DNA from: an uncultured Subdoligranulum sp.
GTDB taxonomy: Bacteria > Bacillota > Clostridia > Oscillospirales > Ruminococcaceae
DNA: 46,551 bases
Assembly (NCBI GenBank): GCA_904374465.1
Contig: CAJFFY010000018.1
Span: 1 to 46,551, forward strand
Reading direction: 5' to 3'
This document shows positions 1 through 7,200 of the stretch, one piece after another (the first letter of the stretch is position 1; every line of letters begins with the position of its first letter). Below the pieces are notes generated by a model. The model saw only the letters and a list, made by a program, of their open reading frames with translations, ran no database searches and was not told the DNA's origin. Made by a program: the position numbers and the translations under genes.

Positions 1-102
1 GCTTTGGTTATTTTCATCTCTGCTAAGATGTAACCCTAGCTTACTGCGGGGTTCTTTTTATTTCAATTCGCAATTTCTACGGATTACAGGAATGCTCCTG
101 TT

Positions 103-1110
103 TTAAATTAAAACAAATTGCAGCACATTGAACAGGTAGCCCACCAGGATGATGCCCACCACGCAGATGGCCACAAACAGGGCCAGCAGTCTGGGTTTGA
201 CCACCTTGCGCAGCAGAATCAGAGAGGGCAGCGACAGGGTGGTGACCGCCATCATGAAGGAGAGCACCGTGCCCAGCTGGGCCCCTTTGCCCAGCAGTGC
301 TTCCGCCACCGGGATGGTGCCGAAGATATCGGCATACATGGGCACACCCACGATGACCGCTGCCAGCACCCCGAAGGGATTGCCGGATCCCAGCACCGTC
401 TCCACCCAGACCTGGGGAATCCAGTTGTGGATGACCGCCCCCACACCGACGCCCACCAGCAGGTAGGGCAGCACCTTGCGGTAGGTGGCTGTCACCTGCG
501 CCTTGGCATACTGCAGCCGGTCCGCCGTGGTCAGGGACGGTGCGTCCAGATCCACCCCGGTTCCGGCCCCGGCATGGGCCAGGGGCTCCAGCTCCCCTTC
601 CATGTGCAGCGCTTCAATCAGGGTGCCACCCGCCACGGCCACCACAAGGCCGAGTACCACATAGACCGCTGCCACCCGGATGCCGAAGACGCCGGTGAGC
701 AGCACCAGGCTGCCCAGGTCCACCATGGGGGAGGAAATCAGGAAGGAGAAGGTCACCCCCAGGGGCAGCCCCGCCCCCGTGAAGCCGATGAAAATGGGGA
801 TAGACGAGCAGGAACAGAAGGGCGTGACGGTGCCCAGCAGCGCCGCGACGGTATTGGCCCACACCCCGTGGAACCGCCCCATGATGCGGCGGCTGCGCTC
901 GGGCGGGAAGTAACTTTGAATCCAGGAGATGGCAAAGATCAACACGCAGAGCAGCACGGTGATCTTGATGGTATCGTACAGGAAAAACTGCACGCTGCCG
1001 CCGACGCGCCCGGTGATGTCCAGCTCCAGGGCCGTGAGCAGGTTGCCCACCAACCCGTTGAGCCACTGCATGCCCAGCACCTGATTTTGAAAAAACAGCC
1101 AAAGATTCAT
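103..1110 (-). CDS. ArsP/UPF0718-type membrane permease
   Basis: Multi-span membrane protein of about 335 residues with the motif TPFCSCSSIP in an early membrane segment, the hallmark of the DUF318/ArsP_1 permease family, whose studied members export (organo)arsenicals. A second half-repeat follows (VGVPMYADIFGTIPVAEALL), as expected for this duplicated fold. A longer reading frame begins at 1158, but the ATG at 1108-1110 is preceded by AGGGGGAA at good spacing, and the ArsR-type operator at 1132-1147 would lie inside the longer version, so I chose 1110. The gene lies downstream of an ArsR-type regulator but is separated from it by a terminator and its own operator, so both are probably derepressed by the same ligand. 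Substrate is inferred from family and context only; arsenic, antimony or another thiophilic ion are options. Confidence 0.82.
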   Translation of the reverse strand: MNLWLFFQNQVLGMQWLNGLVGNLLTALELDITGRVGGSVQFFLYDTIKITVLLCVLIFAISWIQSYFPPERSRRIMGRFHGVWANTVAALLGTVTPFCSCSSIPIFIGFTGAGLPLGVTFSFLISSPMVDLGSLVLLTGVFGIRVAAVYVVLGLVVAVAGGTLIEALHMEGELEPLAHAGAGTGVDLDAPSLTTADRLQYAKAQVTATYRKVLPYLLVGVGVGAVIHNWIPQVWVETVLGSGNPFGVLAAVIVGVPMYADIFGTIPVAEALLGKGAQLGTVLSFMMAVTTLSLPSLILLRKVVKPRLLALFVAICVVGIILVGYLFNVLQFVLI

Positions 1111-1131
1111 TGGGATTCCCCCTTTTATCAT

Positions 1132-1147
1132 ATCAAGATTTTTTGAT
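1132..1147. promoter_or_regulatory. ArsR-type operator in front of the permease
   Basis: Perfect inverted repeat ATCAA-N6-TTGAT between the regulator and permease genes. With flanks it reads almost the same as the operator at 1511-1526. A TATGAT -10-like hexamer overlaps its edge on the minus strand, though no good -35 is visible. Confidence 0.65.
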
Positions 1148-1158
1148 GTTTCTGTCAT

Positions 1159-1180
1159 AAAAAGTGCCCCGCTGGGGGGC
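1159..1180 (-). terminator. intrinsic terminator after the ArsR-type gene
   Basis: On the minus strand a GCCCC/GGGGC stem is followed by ACTTTTTA. It lies between the regulator stop codon and the permease operator, so the two genes appear to be separate units under common control. Confidence 0.55.
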
Positions 1181-1185
1181 GTTCT

Positions 1186-1497
1186 TTATTTTCCACAGCA
1201 ACCGCACGCCGGCGCCTGGGCCGCAGGCGTGGTGATGGCCAGCAGACGTTCCACCGCATGGGCCTGCCCCTCGGGGCTGAGGCGGTAGTGGGTCCACTTG
1301 CCCTCCTGCCGGGCCAGCACCAGACCGGACTCGCAGAGGATCTTCATATGGTAGGAAAGCCCCGACTGGGTCAGCGAAAGGGGTTCCTGCAGTTTGCAGG
1401 CACAGGTTTCGCCCCGGCGCAGCTGTTCCAGAATGGCCAACCGCTTGGGGTCGCACAGTGCCTTGAAAATCCTGGCGTCCTGGTCGTAGGGTGTCAT
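1186..1497 (-). CDS. ArsR/SmtB-family metal-sensing repressor
   Basis: A 103-residue winged-helix repressor. FKALCDPKRLAILEQLRRGE opens the typical ArsR fold and LTQSGLSYHMKILCESGLV is the recognition-helix region. The ETCACKL motif matches the CxC metal site (ELCVCDL-type) of arsenic/antimony or cadmium sensors, and the C-terminus ends in ACGCCGK, three further cysteines that could complete or add a metal site. The start is supported by GAGG upstream. The promoter (TTGACG, 17 bp, TACAAT) has a perfect inverted repeat immediately after the -10, the layout of an autorepressed ArsR gene. It is divergent from bsh and upstream of the permease it probably controls. The ligand cannot be read from sequence. 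Confidence 0.9.
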   Translation of the reverse strand: MTPYDQDARIFKALCDPKRLAILEQLRRGETCACKLQEPLSLTQSGLSYHMKILCESGLVLARQEGKWTHYRLSPEGQAHAVERLLAITTPAAQAPACGCCGK

Positions 1498-1510
1498 TGA
1501 GCAACCTCAC

Positions 1511-1526
1511 ATCAAAATTTCTTGAT
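1511..1526. promoter_or_regulatory. ArsR-type operator (autoregulatory)
   Basis: Perfect inverted repeat ATCAA-AATTTC-TTGAT four bases downstream of the -10 box of the regulator promoter, where bound repressor would cover the transcription start. Second copy of the site at 1132-1147. Confidence 0.7.
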
Positions 1527-1530
1527 ATGT

Positions 1531-1559
1531 ATTGTACACTCCATCCTTCCGTTCGTCAA
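1531..1559 (-). promoter_or_regulatory. sigma-A promoter of the ArsR-type gene
   Basis: On the minus strand TTGACG (1554-1559), 17-bp spacer, TACAAT (1531-1536), followed directly by the operator. Confidence 0.75.
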
Positions 1560-1587
1560 GGGAATCTGTAACTTTTTTGTGCAGGGA

Positions 1588-1616
1588 TTGCCGCCGCCCC
1601 GCCGGATGGGTATACT
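1588..1616 (+). promoter_or_regulatory. sigma-A promoter of bsh
   Basis: TTGCCG (1588-1593), 17-bp spacer, TATACT (1611-1616). The bsh ribosome binding site AAGGAGG lies about 20 bases further on. No operator-like repeat is visible, so expression may be constitutive. Confidence 0.65.
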
Positions 1617-1649
1617 GAAAGAAAAGCCAACCCACAAGGAGGGGCCGTT

Positions 1650-2630
1650 ATGTGTACAAGCATTGCCTTTTGGGACCGTGGCCTGTTTGGCCGCAACCTG
1701 GACCTGGAATACCATTTTGGGGAGCAGGTGGTCATCACCCCCCGGGACCATGCCCTCATCTTTCACCACCGGGCACCGCTGGCCCACCACCATGCTCTGA
1801 TCGGCATGGCCAGTGTGGCACAGAACACCGCCCTGTACGCCGAGGCCGCCAACGAGAAGGGGCTGTATATGGCGGGGCTCTACTTTCCCGGCAATGCCCA
1901 CTATTTTGCCGACCCTGCCCCCGATGTCCTGAACCTGGCACCCTACGAGCTGATTCCGCTGGTGCTGGGCAGCTGCACCACTGCCGCTGAGGCGCGGACT
2001 CTGCTGGCCGGGGTACGGCTGGTGGCGCAGCCCTTTGCGCCGGGGTATCCGCTGGCGGCGCTGCACTGGCAGGTGGCCGGGCCGGACGGCAGCTTTATTA
2101 TGGAGCCGCGGGAGGACGGCCTGCACTTCTACGACGACACCGTGGGGGTGCTGACCAACAACCCGCCCTACCCCTACCAGCGTATGAATCTGAACAACTA
2201 CCGCGGTCTTTCCCCCCGCACGCCGGACAACACCTTTGCCCCCGGCCTGGATCTGCCGGTCTACGGGCAGGGGCTGGGCGGTTTGGGACTGCCGGGGGAC
2301 GCCTCCCCCATGTCGCGGTTTGTAAAGGCCGCCTTTTTGCGACAGAACGCCGTATTTCCCGACGAGCGCCCCGCCCAGGTGACCCAGTTTTTCCACCTGC
2401 TGGACGCCGTGTCGATGGTGCGGGGCAGCGTCATCACGCCGGAGGGCCGCTGTGACGAGACCACCTATGCCTGCTGCATCGACACCCGGGAAGGGGTGTA
2501 TTATTACCACACCTATGACAGCGGCTGCCTGCACGCCGTGCGCCTGACCGAAGAGACGGCCAGCGGCACCGCCCTGCGCTGCCTGCCGTTGGCGGACAAC
2601 CCCCAGTTTGTGTTTGATACTCCCCAATAA
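1650..2630 (+). CDS. bsh: bile salt hydrolase (choloylglycine hydrolase family)
   Basis: A 326-residue N-terminal-nucleophile hydrolase that cleaves glycine or taurine from conjugated bile acids. It begins MCTSIAF, so removal of Met exposes the catalytic Cys2. Family active-site residues seen: Arg15 and Asp18 in FGRNLDLEYHFG, Asn68 in NEKGL, Asn170 in VLTNNPPYPY and Arg223 in GLPGDASPMSRF. These blocks and the length match well-studied clostridial bile salt hydrolases much better than penicillin V acylases. There is no signal peptide, so it is cytoplasmic. AAGGAGG sets the start. It is a single gene with its own promoter; its terminator (2665-2694) lies inside the convergent anti-sigma gene. 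Preference for glyco- or tauro-conjugates cannot be read from sequence. Confidence 0.93.
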   Translation: MCTSIAFWDRGLFGRNLDLEYHFGEQVVITPRDHALIFHHRAPLAHHHALIGMASVAQNTALYAEAANEKGLYMAGLYFPGNAHYFADPAPDVLNLAPYELIPLVLGSCTTAAEARTLLAGVRLVAQPFAPGYPLAALHWQVAGPDGSFIMEPREDGLHFYDDTVGVLTNNPPYPYQRMNLNNYRGLSPRTPDNTFAPGLDLPVYGQGLGGLGLPGDASPMSRFVKAAFLRQNAVFPDERPAQVTQFFHLLDAVSMVRGSVITPEGRCDETTYACCIDTREGVYYYHTYDSGCLHAVRLTEETASGTALRCLPLADNPQFVFDTPQ

Positions 2631-2657
2631 AAAAGACGGGGACGTCAGTCGTCCCCG
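2629..2657 (-). terminator. intrinsic terminator of the sigma/anti-sigma operon
   Basis: Stem CGGGGACG/CGTCCCCG (2637-2657) with loop TCAGT, followed on the minus strand by TTTTTT. The stem overlaps the stop codon of the anti-sigma gene (2645-2647). Confidence 0.75.
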
Positions 2658-3424
2658 CCGTGATGCCCGGCCCCGTGGTGGCCGGGCTCTTTTTGTGCTC
2701 CGGTATCGCCGGCGGCGGAATCCGAAGTTGCCGCCGGGCTCTGTGTGCCCTGCAAAGGCGCTGTGCCGGACAGCGCCGCGATGCGGTCGCGGATTTCCCG
2801 CATGGTCATATCCGCCACCTGCTCCGGGGTGACGGTGGGATCCAGCGCCGCCAGTTCCTGATAGGCCCGGTACTTGCCGTAGGAGAGTCCGCAGTCGTGA
2901 GCGGCCTCCACCTCGTCGGTACCGGCCCGGTAGCAGTGGGCGTTCTGCCGCCCGGCGGTACAGGCTTCCACACCGGCCAGCAGGTTGGCACAATGGGCGT
3001 CGTCGTCCCCGATGACACCGATCTCCACCACGGCGTCCCCCGCCAGCAGCGTTTCGATCGTATCGGTGGAGAGGATGGTTTCCACCGCATCGGTGTAGGA
3101 AAGATGGGTCACATCCACCGTTTCGGCCAGGGCGGTGCCGTCATCGTTCCACCCTTGCACTGAGATAACCCGGTCAAACCGGTTGATGCCCAGCTCCAGC
3201 GAGGGATTGATGTCGATGCTGATCCGGGCCGTGGGGGTGAAATAGAGCCACCCGCCGCCCAGAACGACGACCGCGGCACAGGCCGCCGTGGCCAACGCCA
3301 GACGTACCGGCCGGGCGATGACCGTTCTGCGCCGGGCCCTGCGGGCTACCGCCGCCCGGGCGGCCGCCTTGAATTCCGGCTCGGCATGGACGGCATCCAG
3401 CGCCGCACGCAGTTCCTCATGCAT
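2645..3424 (-). CDS. RsgI-like membrane anti-sigma factor
   Basis: A 259-residue single-pass membrane protein. A basic cytoplasmic N-terminus (to about 38) should bind the sigma factor, a hydrophobic helix follows (about 40-62), then an outside part opening with ISIDINPSLELGINRFDRVISVQG, the signature of the RsgI-like middle domain. The extracytoplasmic region has four Cys-containing segments and a helical SYGKYRAYQELAALDPTVTPEQVADMTMREIRDRI block common in clostridial relatives. The C-terminus is Ser/Thr/Gly-rich and ends in a His-rich GHHGAGHHGGDD, encoded by DNA that also forms the bsh terminator. The ATG at 3422-3424 has GGGAGG eight bases upstream, better than the GTG three codons earlier. 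It overlaps the sigma gene stop, indicating translational coupling. Expected role: hold the sigma factor until an external signal arrives; the signal is unknown. Confidence 0.8.
   Translation of the reverse strand: MHEELRAALDAVHAEPEFKAAARAAVARRARRRTVIARPVRLALATAACAAVVVLGGGWLYFTPTARISIDINPSLELGINRFDRVISVQGWNDDGTALAETVDVTHLSYTDAVETILSTDTIETLLAGDAVVEIGVIGDDDAHCANLLAGVEACTAGRQNAHCYRAGTDEVEAAHDCGLSYGKYRAYQELAALDPTVTPEQVADMTMREIRDRIAALSGTAPLQGTQSPAATSDSAAGDTGAQKEPGHHGAGHHGGDD
2665..2694 (+). terminator. intrinsic terminator of bsh inside a convergent gene
   Basis: On the plus strand GCCCGGCC (2665-2672), a seven-base loop and GGCCGGGC (2680-2687), followed by TCTTTTT. It sits within the last codons of the anti-sigma gene on the other strand and encodes part of its His-rich tail. 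Confidence 0.75.
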
Positions 3425-3896
3425 CCGCCTCACCTCCCAGTGTCTGGCGCAGCAGCCCGCGGGCGCGGGTCAGCCGTGTGTAGATGGTGTTGACATTCTT
3501 GCCCAGAATGCGGGCGATCTCGGGGGCGGTGTAGCCTTCATAGTAGTGCAGGTACACCACATCCCGGTAGGCCGCCGGCAGTGCCTGTACAGCCTGCAGG
3601 ACGGCCCGGTGCTCGTCGGGCGGTGCCGGTTGCTCGGCCACCTCCTCCAGGGATACGGTGCGGCGGCGGAAGACGCTGCGCAAAAGGTCCTTGCAGGCAT
3701 TGAGGGTCACCCGGATGATCCAGGCACGCTCGTGCTCCGGCGAGGCAAAGGGCGCCGTGTGCAGCAGATATTTGACGAACACCGTCTGGAAAATATCCTC
3801 GGTGTCCGCATGGTTTTTCAGGTGCACCAGGCAGATGCGCCGCACCGTGTCGGCGTACTGCTCAATGGCCCGATTGACCTCTTGCTCGCTGCGCAT
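3417..3896 (-). CDS. ECF-type RNA polymerase sigma factor
   Basis: A 159-residue sigma-70 factor with only regions 2 and 4, typical for the extracytoplasmic function group. Region 2 includes HADTEDIFQTVFVKYL and ERAWIIRVTLNACKDLLR; region 4 includes LPAAYRDVVYLHYYEGYTA and a helix-turn-helix, APEIARILGKNVNTIYTRLTRAR, that contacts the -35 element. The stop codon overlaps the start of the anti-sigma gene (ATGCATGA), and the secreted EF-hand-like gene ends 18 bp upstream, so all three appear to be one unit. ECF factors usually activate their own operon; I could not define a matching promoter upstream of 4181. Target genes are unknown. Confidence 0.9.
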   Translation of the reverse strand: MRSEQEVNRAIEQYADTVRRICLVHLKNHADTEDIFQTVFVKYLLHTAPFASPEHERAWIIRVTLNACKDLLRSVFRRRTVSLEEVAEQPAPPDEHRAVLQAVQALPAAYRDVVYLHYYEGYTAPEIARILGKNVNTIYTRLTRARGLLRQTLGGEADA

Positions 3897-3914
3897 CCTA
3901 CTCCCCCATTTGTG

Positions 3915-4181
3915 TTACCCCCGGCAGGCCCGCTGGCCGCCCCGGCAGCCGTAGCCACCCTTCCGGCAGGTGCCGGTGCCCTGGTAGTCACAGATTCCGT
4001 CTCCGTCGGCATCGTTCCGGCAGTCACACACGCCGTCGCCGTTTTCATCGATGAACCGGCAGGCGGCGGTACCGCAGGCACGCTGCGCCGCACCGCGGCC
4101 CTGTCCTGCCGCCCACACGCCGGTGGCGCCCACCGTACAGGCCAGCGCCGTCGCAGTCAACAGAATGGCAATCTTTTTCAT
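3915..4181 (-). CDS. small secreted Cys-rich EF-hand-like protein
   Basis: An 88-residue preprotein. Residues 1 to about 24 form a Sec signal peptide (MKKIAILLTATALA..., probable cleavage after VWA). The mature part is a cysteine-rich miniprotein with two DxDxDG-type calcium-binding loops, DENGDG (about 45-50) and ADGDG (about 58-62), each followed by Cys-Asp, and eight mature cysteines that could form disulfides. Similar FIDENGDGVCD repeats occur in dockerin- and thrombospondin-3-like calcium-binding segments. GGAGG sets the start. It is the first gene of the sigma/anti-sigma operon, so it may be the sensed ligand, a partner of the anti-sigma ectodomain, or an output of the regulon. No known function is assigned. 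Confidence 0.75.
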   Translation of the reverse strand: MKKIAILLTATALACTVGATGVWAAGQGRGAAQRACGTAACRFIDENGDGVCDCRNDADGDGICDYQGTGTCRKGGYGCRGGQRACRG

Positions 4182-4327
4182 CGTCGGTTCCTCCGTTTTC
4201 TGGTTGTGGTTTTGGGTCTTTCACCTGGAATACGAAGCAGCACCGCCAATCCATTCATCCTGTCCGATATTTTTTTATTTTATCCTATGCCCTTTCCCGG
4301 CCCCCTGTCAAGGGCATTACCCGGACC

Positions 4328-4355
4328 AAAAAAGGGGCGCCCTGCCGGGCGCCCC
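4328..4355 (-). terminator. intrinsic terminator of the PepSY lipoprotein gene
   Basis: Nine-base-pair stem GGGGCGCCC/GGGCGCCCC with a four-base loop, followed on the minus strand by TTTTTT, ten bases after the lipoprotein stop codon. Confidence 0.85.
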
Positions 4356-4365
4356 TTCTCACTTT

Positions 4366-5061
4366 TCAGTCGTCCTGCTCCTGGGAGAAGCTGAGGATGG
4401 CGCCGGTTTCGGCGTCGATCTCATAGTCGTACTCGGTGAAGCCCACCTTCCAGGAAAATTCATAGACGGTTTTGCCGTGGTCTGTGTCTGTTTCCATCTC
4501 CAGGGCACGGATATCCCCCTCGGCCACCCCCGCATGCTGCAGGGCAATCTGCTTGGCCTGGTCGGCGGTCACGGTGCTGCCGGCGGCAGAACTGGCGGCG
4601 GTGCCGCCATAATTTTCGGCATCGTAGTCATAGGCGAAAATTTCCCCGGTCAGGGCGTCGATCTCGTAGTCGTATTCCTCGGCACCGGTATCGGTGGGGC
4701 GGACAAATTCCACATCGTACAGCGCCCGGCCGTCGTCATAGTCCAGGCGGATCACCACCGCCTGCAGGTCGGCTTCGGTCAGACCCGCGTGTTCCAGGGC
4801 CGCCGCCTTGGCGGCATCCTCACCGATATAGCCGCTGTTGGGGTCGGCGCTGCCGGCGATGCTGGTGGTGGGCTGGCTGGCCGGGGCGGCCACCGGAGCC
4901 GAGGCGGTGGACTCGGAGGGGGAAGCCTCCGACTGGGGTGCCGGGGTGGTCATGGCCTTGGGCGCCGAGACGGTGCCGCTTGCGGCGGAAGCCTGGGTGC
5001 AGCCTGCCAGCAGCAGGGCGGTCAGAGCGGCGCCGGCCAGGGAAAGATGCAGTTTTTTCAT
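4366..5061 (-). CDS. lipoprotein with two PepSY domains
   Basis: A 231-residue lipoprotein. The signal peptide ends in the lipobox LLAGC with Cys21 as the lipidated residue. A Ser/Ala/Pro-rich linker (about 22-90) leads to two PepSY-type repeats: IGEDAAKAAALEHAGLTEADL...YDVEFV...YDYEIDALTGEI and VTADQAKQIALQHAGVAEGDI...YEFSWK...YDYEIDAETGAI. PepSY domains are known from protease propeptides and from envelope regulatory proteins; a direct function here is not known. The upstream reading frame is longer, but AAAGGAGG precedes the ATG at 5059-5061. It lies just downstream of a two-component pair and has its own promoter carrying 11-bp direct repeats like those before the response regulator, so it is probably a target or modulator of that system. 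Confidence 0.85.
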   Translation of the reverse strand: MKKLHLSLAGAALTALLLAGCTQASAASGTVSAPKAMTTPAPQSEASPSESTASAPVAAPASQPTTSIAGSADPNSGYIGEDAAKAAALEHAGLTEADLQAVVIRLDYDDGRALYDVEFVRPTDTGAEEYDYEIDALTGEIFAYDYDAENYGGTAASSAAGSTVTADQAKQIALQHAGVAEGDIRALEMETDTDHGKTVYEFSWKVGFTEYDYEIDAETGAILSFSQEQDD

Positions 5062-5106
5062 ATGGGTTCCTCCTTTATGGAAGTGGTTTGTTTTTGTTGT
5101 GACTCC

Positions 5107-5139
5107 AGTATAGCACCGCAAAATTAAAATCACATTAAA
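5107..5139 (-). promoter_or_regulatory. promoter with OmpR-type direct repeats before the PepSY gene
   Basis: On the minus strand -10 TATACT (5107-5112); no consensus -35. In its place are two TTTAAT half-sites (5134-5139 and 5123-5128) with an 11-bp period, the spacing bound by OmpR/PhoB-type tandem dimers. The distal half-site overlaps the stop codon region of the kinase gene. Geometry matches 7201-7234. Confidence 0.5.
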
Positions 5140-6499
5140 CCGGTTGGTTTTTTTGGCACGGGATGGCAAAGGTGAAGGTGCTGCCCACACCGGGGGTGCT
5201 TTGCACCGTCACCGATCCGCCGTGGGCCCCGGCGATCCACCGCACCATGGCCAGCCCCAACCCGGCTCCGCCGCCGCTGCGGGCGGGATCTGCCTGCCAG
5301 AACCGCTGCCAGATTTTTTCCCGGTCTTCCGCCGCAATGCCGATGCCGTCATCCTCCACCGTGCCCACAGCCTCGTTTTCCCGACGGTGCAGGGTCAGCC
5401 GGACGTGACCGCCCGGGCGGCCGTACCGGATGGCGTTTTCGGTCAGATTGATGAGCAACCGCATGAGCAGGGTTTCGTCCCCTTCCACCGTCACCCCGGG
5501 CTCCAGATCAGTCTGCACCGTAATGTCGTGAACCGCAGCCTGTTCCGCCTCGGTTTCTGCCACCATGGCCGCCAGCTCGCTCAGATCCACCGGTTCCCAC
5601 TGGATGGGCTGCCGCCCCTTGTCGGCCCGGGCCAGCAACAACAACTGGGCCAGCAGGGCGGCCATCCCCTCCGCCTGGGTGTGGATGGTCTCCAGGGCGG
5701 CACGGGTCTCGTCGTTGGGATGGGTGTTGGCCAGGGCATACTCGCTCTGGGACAGAATCACCGCCGTGGGGGTACGCAGCTCATGGGAGGCATCGTCGGT
5801 GAACTGTTGTTCCCGGGCAAAGGCCTCCTCCAGGCGGGCAAACATGGCGTCAAACTCGGCAGCCAGGGTGTAGATTTCATCTTTGCGGCCGGTCAGACCG
5901 ATCCGCCGGGACAGGTCGTTCCCTGCCCCGATCTCCCGGGCGGTCCGGGTGATCTGCCGCACCGGCCCGAACGCTCGCCGGGTGACCAGATACCCGCTCA
6001 CCGCCGCCAGCACCACAAACACCGGCAACACCAGCAATGCCGCGTGCTGCAGTCTGCCCAGGGTGGCATCCACCGCATCGGCCGCCGTGACGCTGCGTAC
6101 CCACAGCGTACCGTATTCTTCCACGGTAATCTGCTCGTCGTACAGATACCAGCTGCGGCCGTAACTTTCCACCGTGCGCAGCTCTTTGTCGGCAAAGACG
6201 GCGGAATTGTCGAATTCCCGGGGAACCAGCCCGAACAGCGGAATGCCCGCCGTGTCATATACCGAAAGATATACCCCGTCGTCAAAGGACTCCAAATCCC
6301 GGTCAAAATCCAGAATCCCGTCCTCGGCTTCGATTTCCTGCCGGCTGTCCTCCACCATGCGCTGCATCCGGTTGAGGGTATCCTGCCGGGCCGACTGGGC
6401 CCCCGCATGGAACAGAAAGCCCAGGGCAACCCCCGCCAGCAATACCATGAACAGGGTGTACAGCAGGGTTACCCGGGCGGTAATGGAAAGACGCTTCAT
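5135..6499 (-). CDS. HAMP-domain sensor histidine kinase
   Basis: A 454-residue membrane kinase. Helix one is near 10-30, an extracytoplasmic sensor follows to about 150, helix two is around 152-172 (ALLVLPVFVVLAAVSGYLVT), then HAMP, the dimerisation/phosphoacceptor motif DASHELRTP, and a catalytic ATPase domain with N box NLTENAIRYG, EDDGIGI and AGLGLAMVRWIA. It phosphorylates the OmpR-type regulator encoded immediately upstream; start and stop codons overlap (ATGA at 6496-6499). The sensed signal is unknown, but the downstream PepSY lipoprotein hints at envelope stress or an envelope-acting compound. Confidence 0.93.
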   Translation of the reverse strand: MKRLSITARVTLLYTLFMVLLAGVALGFLFHAGAQSARQDTLNRMQRMVEDSRQEIEAEDGILDFDRDLESFDDGVYLSVYDTAGIPLFGLVPREFDNSAVFADKELRTVESYGRSWYLYDEQITVEEYGTLWVRSVTAADAVDATLGRLQHAALLVLPVFVVLAAVSGYLVTRRAFGPVRQITRTAREIGAGNDLSRRIGLTGRKDEIYTLAAEFDAMFARLEEAFAREQQFTDDASHELRTPTAVILSQSEYALANTHPNDETRAALETIHTQAEGMAALLAQLLLLARADKGRQPIQWEPVDLSELAAMVAETEAEQAAVHDITVQTDLEPGVTVEGDETLLMRLLINLTENAIRYGRPGGHVRLTLHRRENEAVGTVEDDGIGIAAEDREKIWQRFWQADPARSGGGAGLGLAMVRWIAGAHGGSVTVQSTPGVGSTFTFAIPCQKNQPV

Positions 6500-7170
6500 A
6501 CTTCCTCCCGCAGGACATAGCCTACGCCGCGCACCGTGTGAATCAGTTTGGGCTCGCGGCCGTCGTCAATCTTTTTGCGCAGATAGCGGATGTAGACATC
6601 CACCACATTGGAACCGCCCTCGTAGTCGTAATTCCACACCCCGTGGCTGATCCGTTCCCGGGAGAGCACCGTGCCGGCGTTGCGGGCCAGGTATTCCAGC
6701 ACGGCAAACTCCTTGGCGGAAAGAGCCAGCGGCTGCCCGCCCCGGGATGCCGTATGGGCCGCACAGTCCACCTGCAAATCGGCCACCGTGATCACGTCGC
6801 TGACCTGACCGCTGCCCCGGCGCAGCAATACCCGCAGCCGGGCCAGCAGTTCCTGCAGGGCAAAGGGTTTGACCAGGTAATCGTCGGCGCCGCTGTCCAG
6901 GCCGCGGACCCGGTCCTCGATGCCGTCCCGGGCGGTGAGCAACAGCACCGGCGTTCTGTCCCCGGCACCCCGGCGGCGGCGCAACACCTCCAGCCCGTCG
7001 ATGCCCGGCAACATGATGTCCAGCACCACCGCGTCGTATTCGCCCCCCGCCAGGTAGTCCAGCGCCTCGGTGCCGGTATGGCAGCTGTCCACGCTGTACC
7101 GGGCAGCGGTCAGCTGTTGAACCAGCAACCGGTTCATATCCGGCTGGTCTTCCACCACAAGAATCCGCAT
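6496..7170 (-). CDS. OmpR/PhoB-family response regulator
   Basis: A 224-residue regulator with receiver domain (VVEDQ acidic pocket, phosphoacceptor Asp in VVLDIMLPGIDG near residue 51, conserved Thr in LLTAR, Lys in YLVKPFA) and a C-terminal winged helix (LSAKEFAVLEYLARN...SNVVDVYIRYLRKKID...IHTVRGVGYVL). It is the first gene of the two-component operon, with AGGAGG upstream of the ATG. The promoter carries 11-bp direct repeats upstream of its -10, consistent with autoregulation. Confidence 0.95.
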   Translation of the reverse strand: MRILVVEDQPDMNRLLVQQLTAARYSVDSCHTGTEALDYLAGGEYDAVVLDIMLPGIDGLEVLRRRRGAGDRTPVLLLTARDGIEDRVRGLDSGADDYLVKPFALQELLARLRVLLRRGSGQVSDVITVADLQVDCAAHTASRGGQPLALSAKEFAVLEYLARNAGTVLSRERISHGVWNYDYEGGSNVVDVYIRYLRKKIDDGREPKLIHTVRGVGYVLREEV

Positions 7171-7200
7171 GATTCCGTTCCTCCTGCACTCTTTTTTTCT

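Noticed and set aside
86..105. Hairpin CAGGA-ATGC-TCCTG near the left edge as a terminator
   Set aside because: Only five base pairs; on the permease strand no T run follows. Could belong to a gene outside the window; bases 1-102 otherwise show nothing firm.
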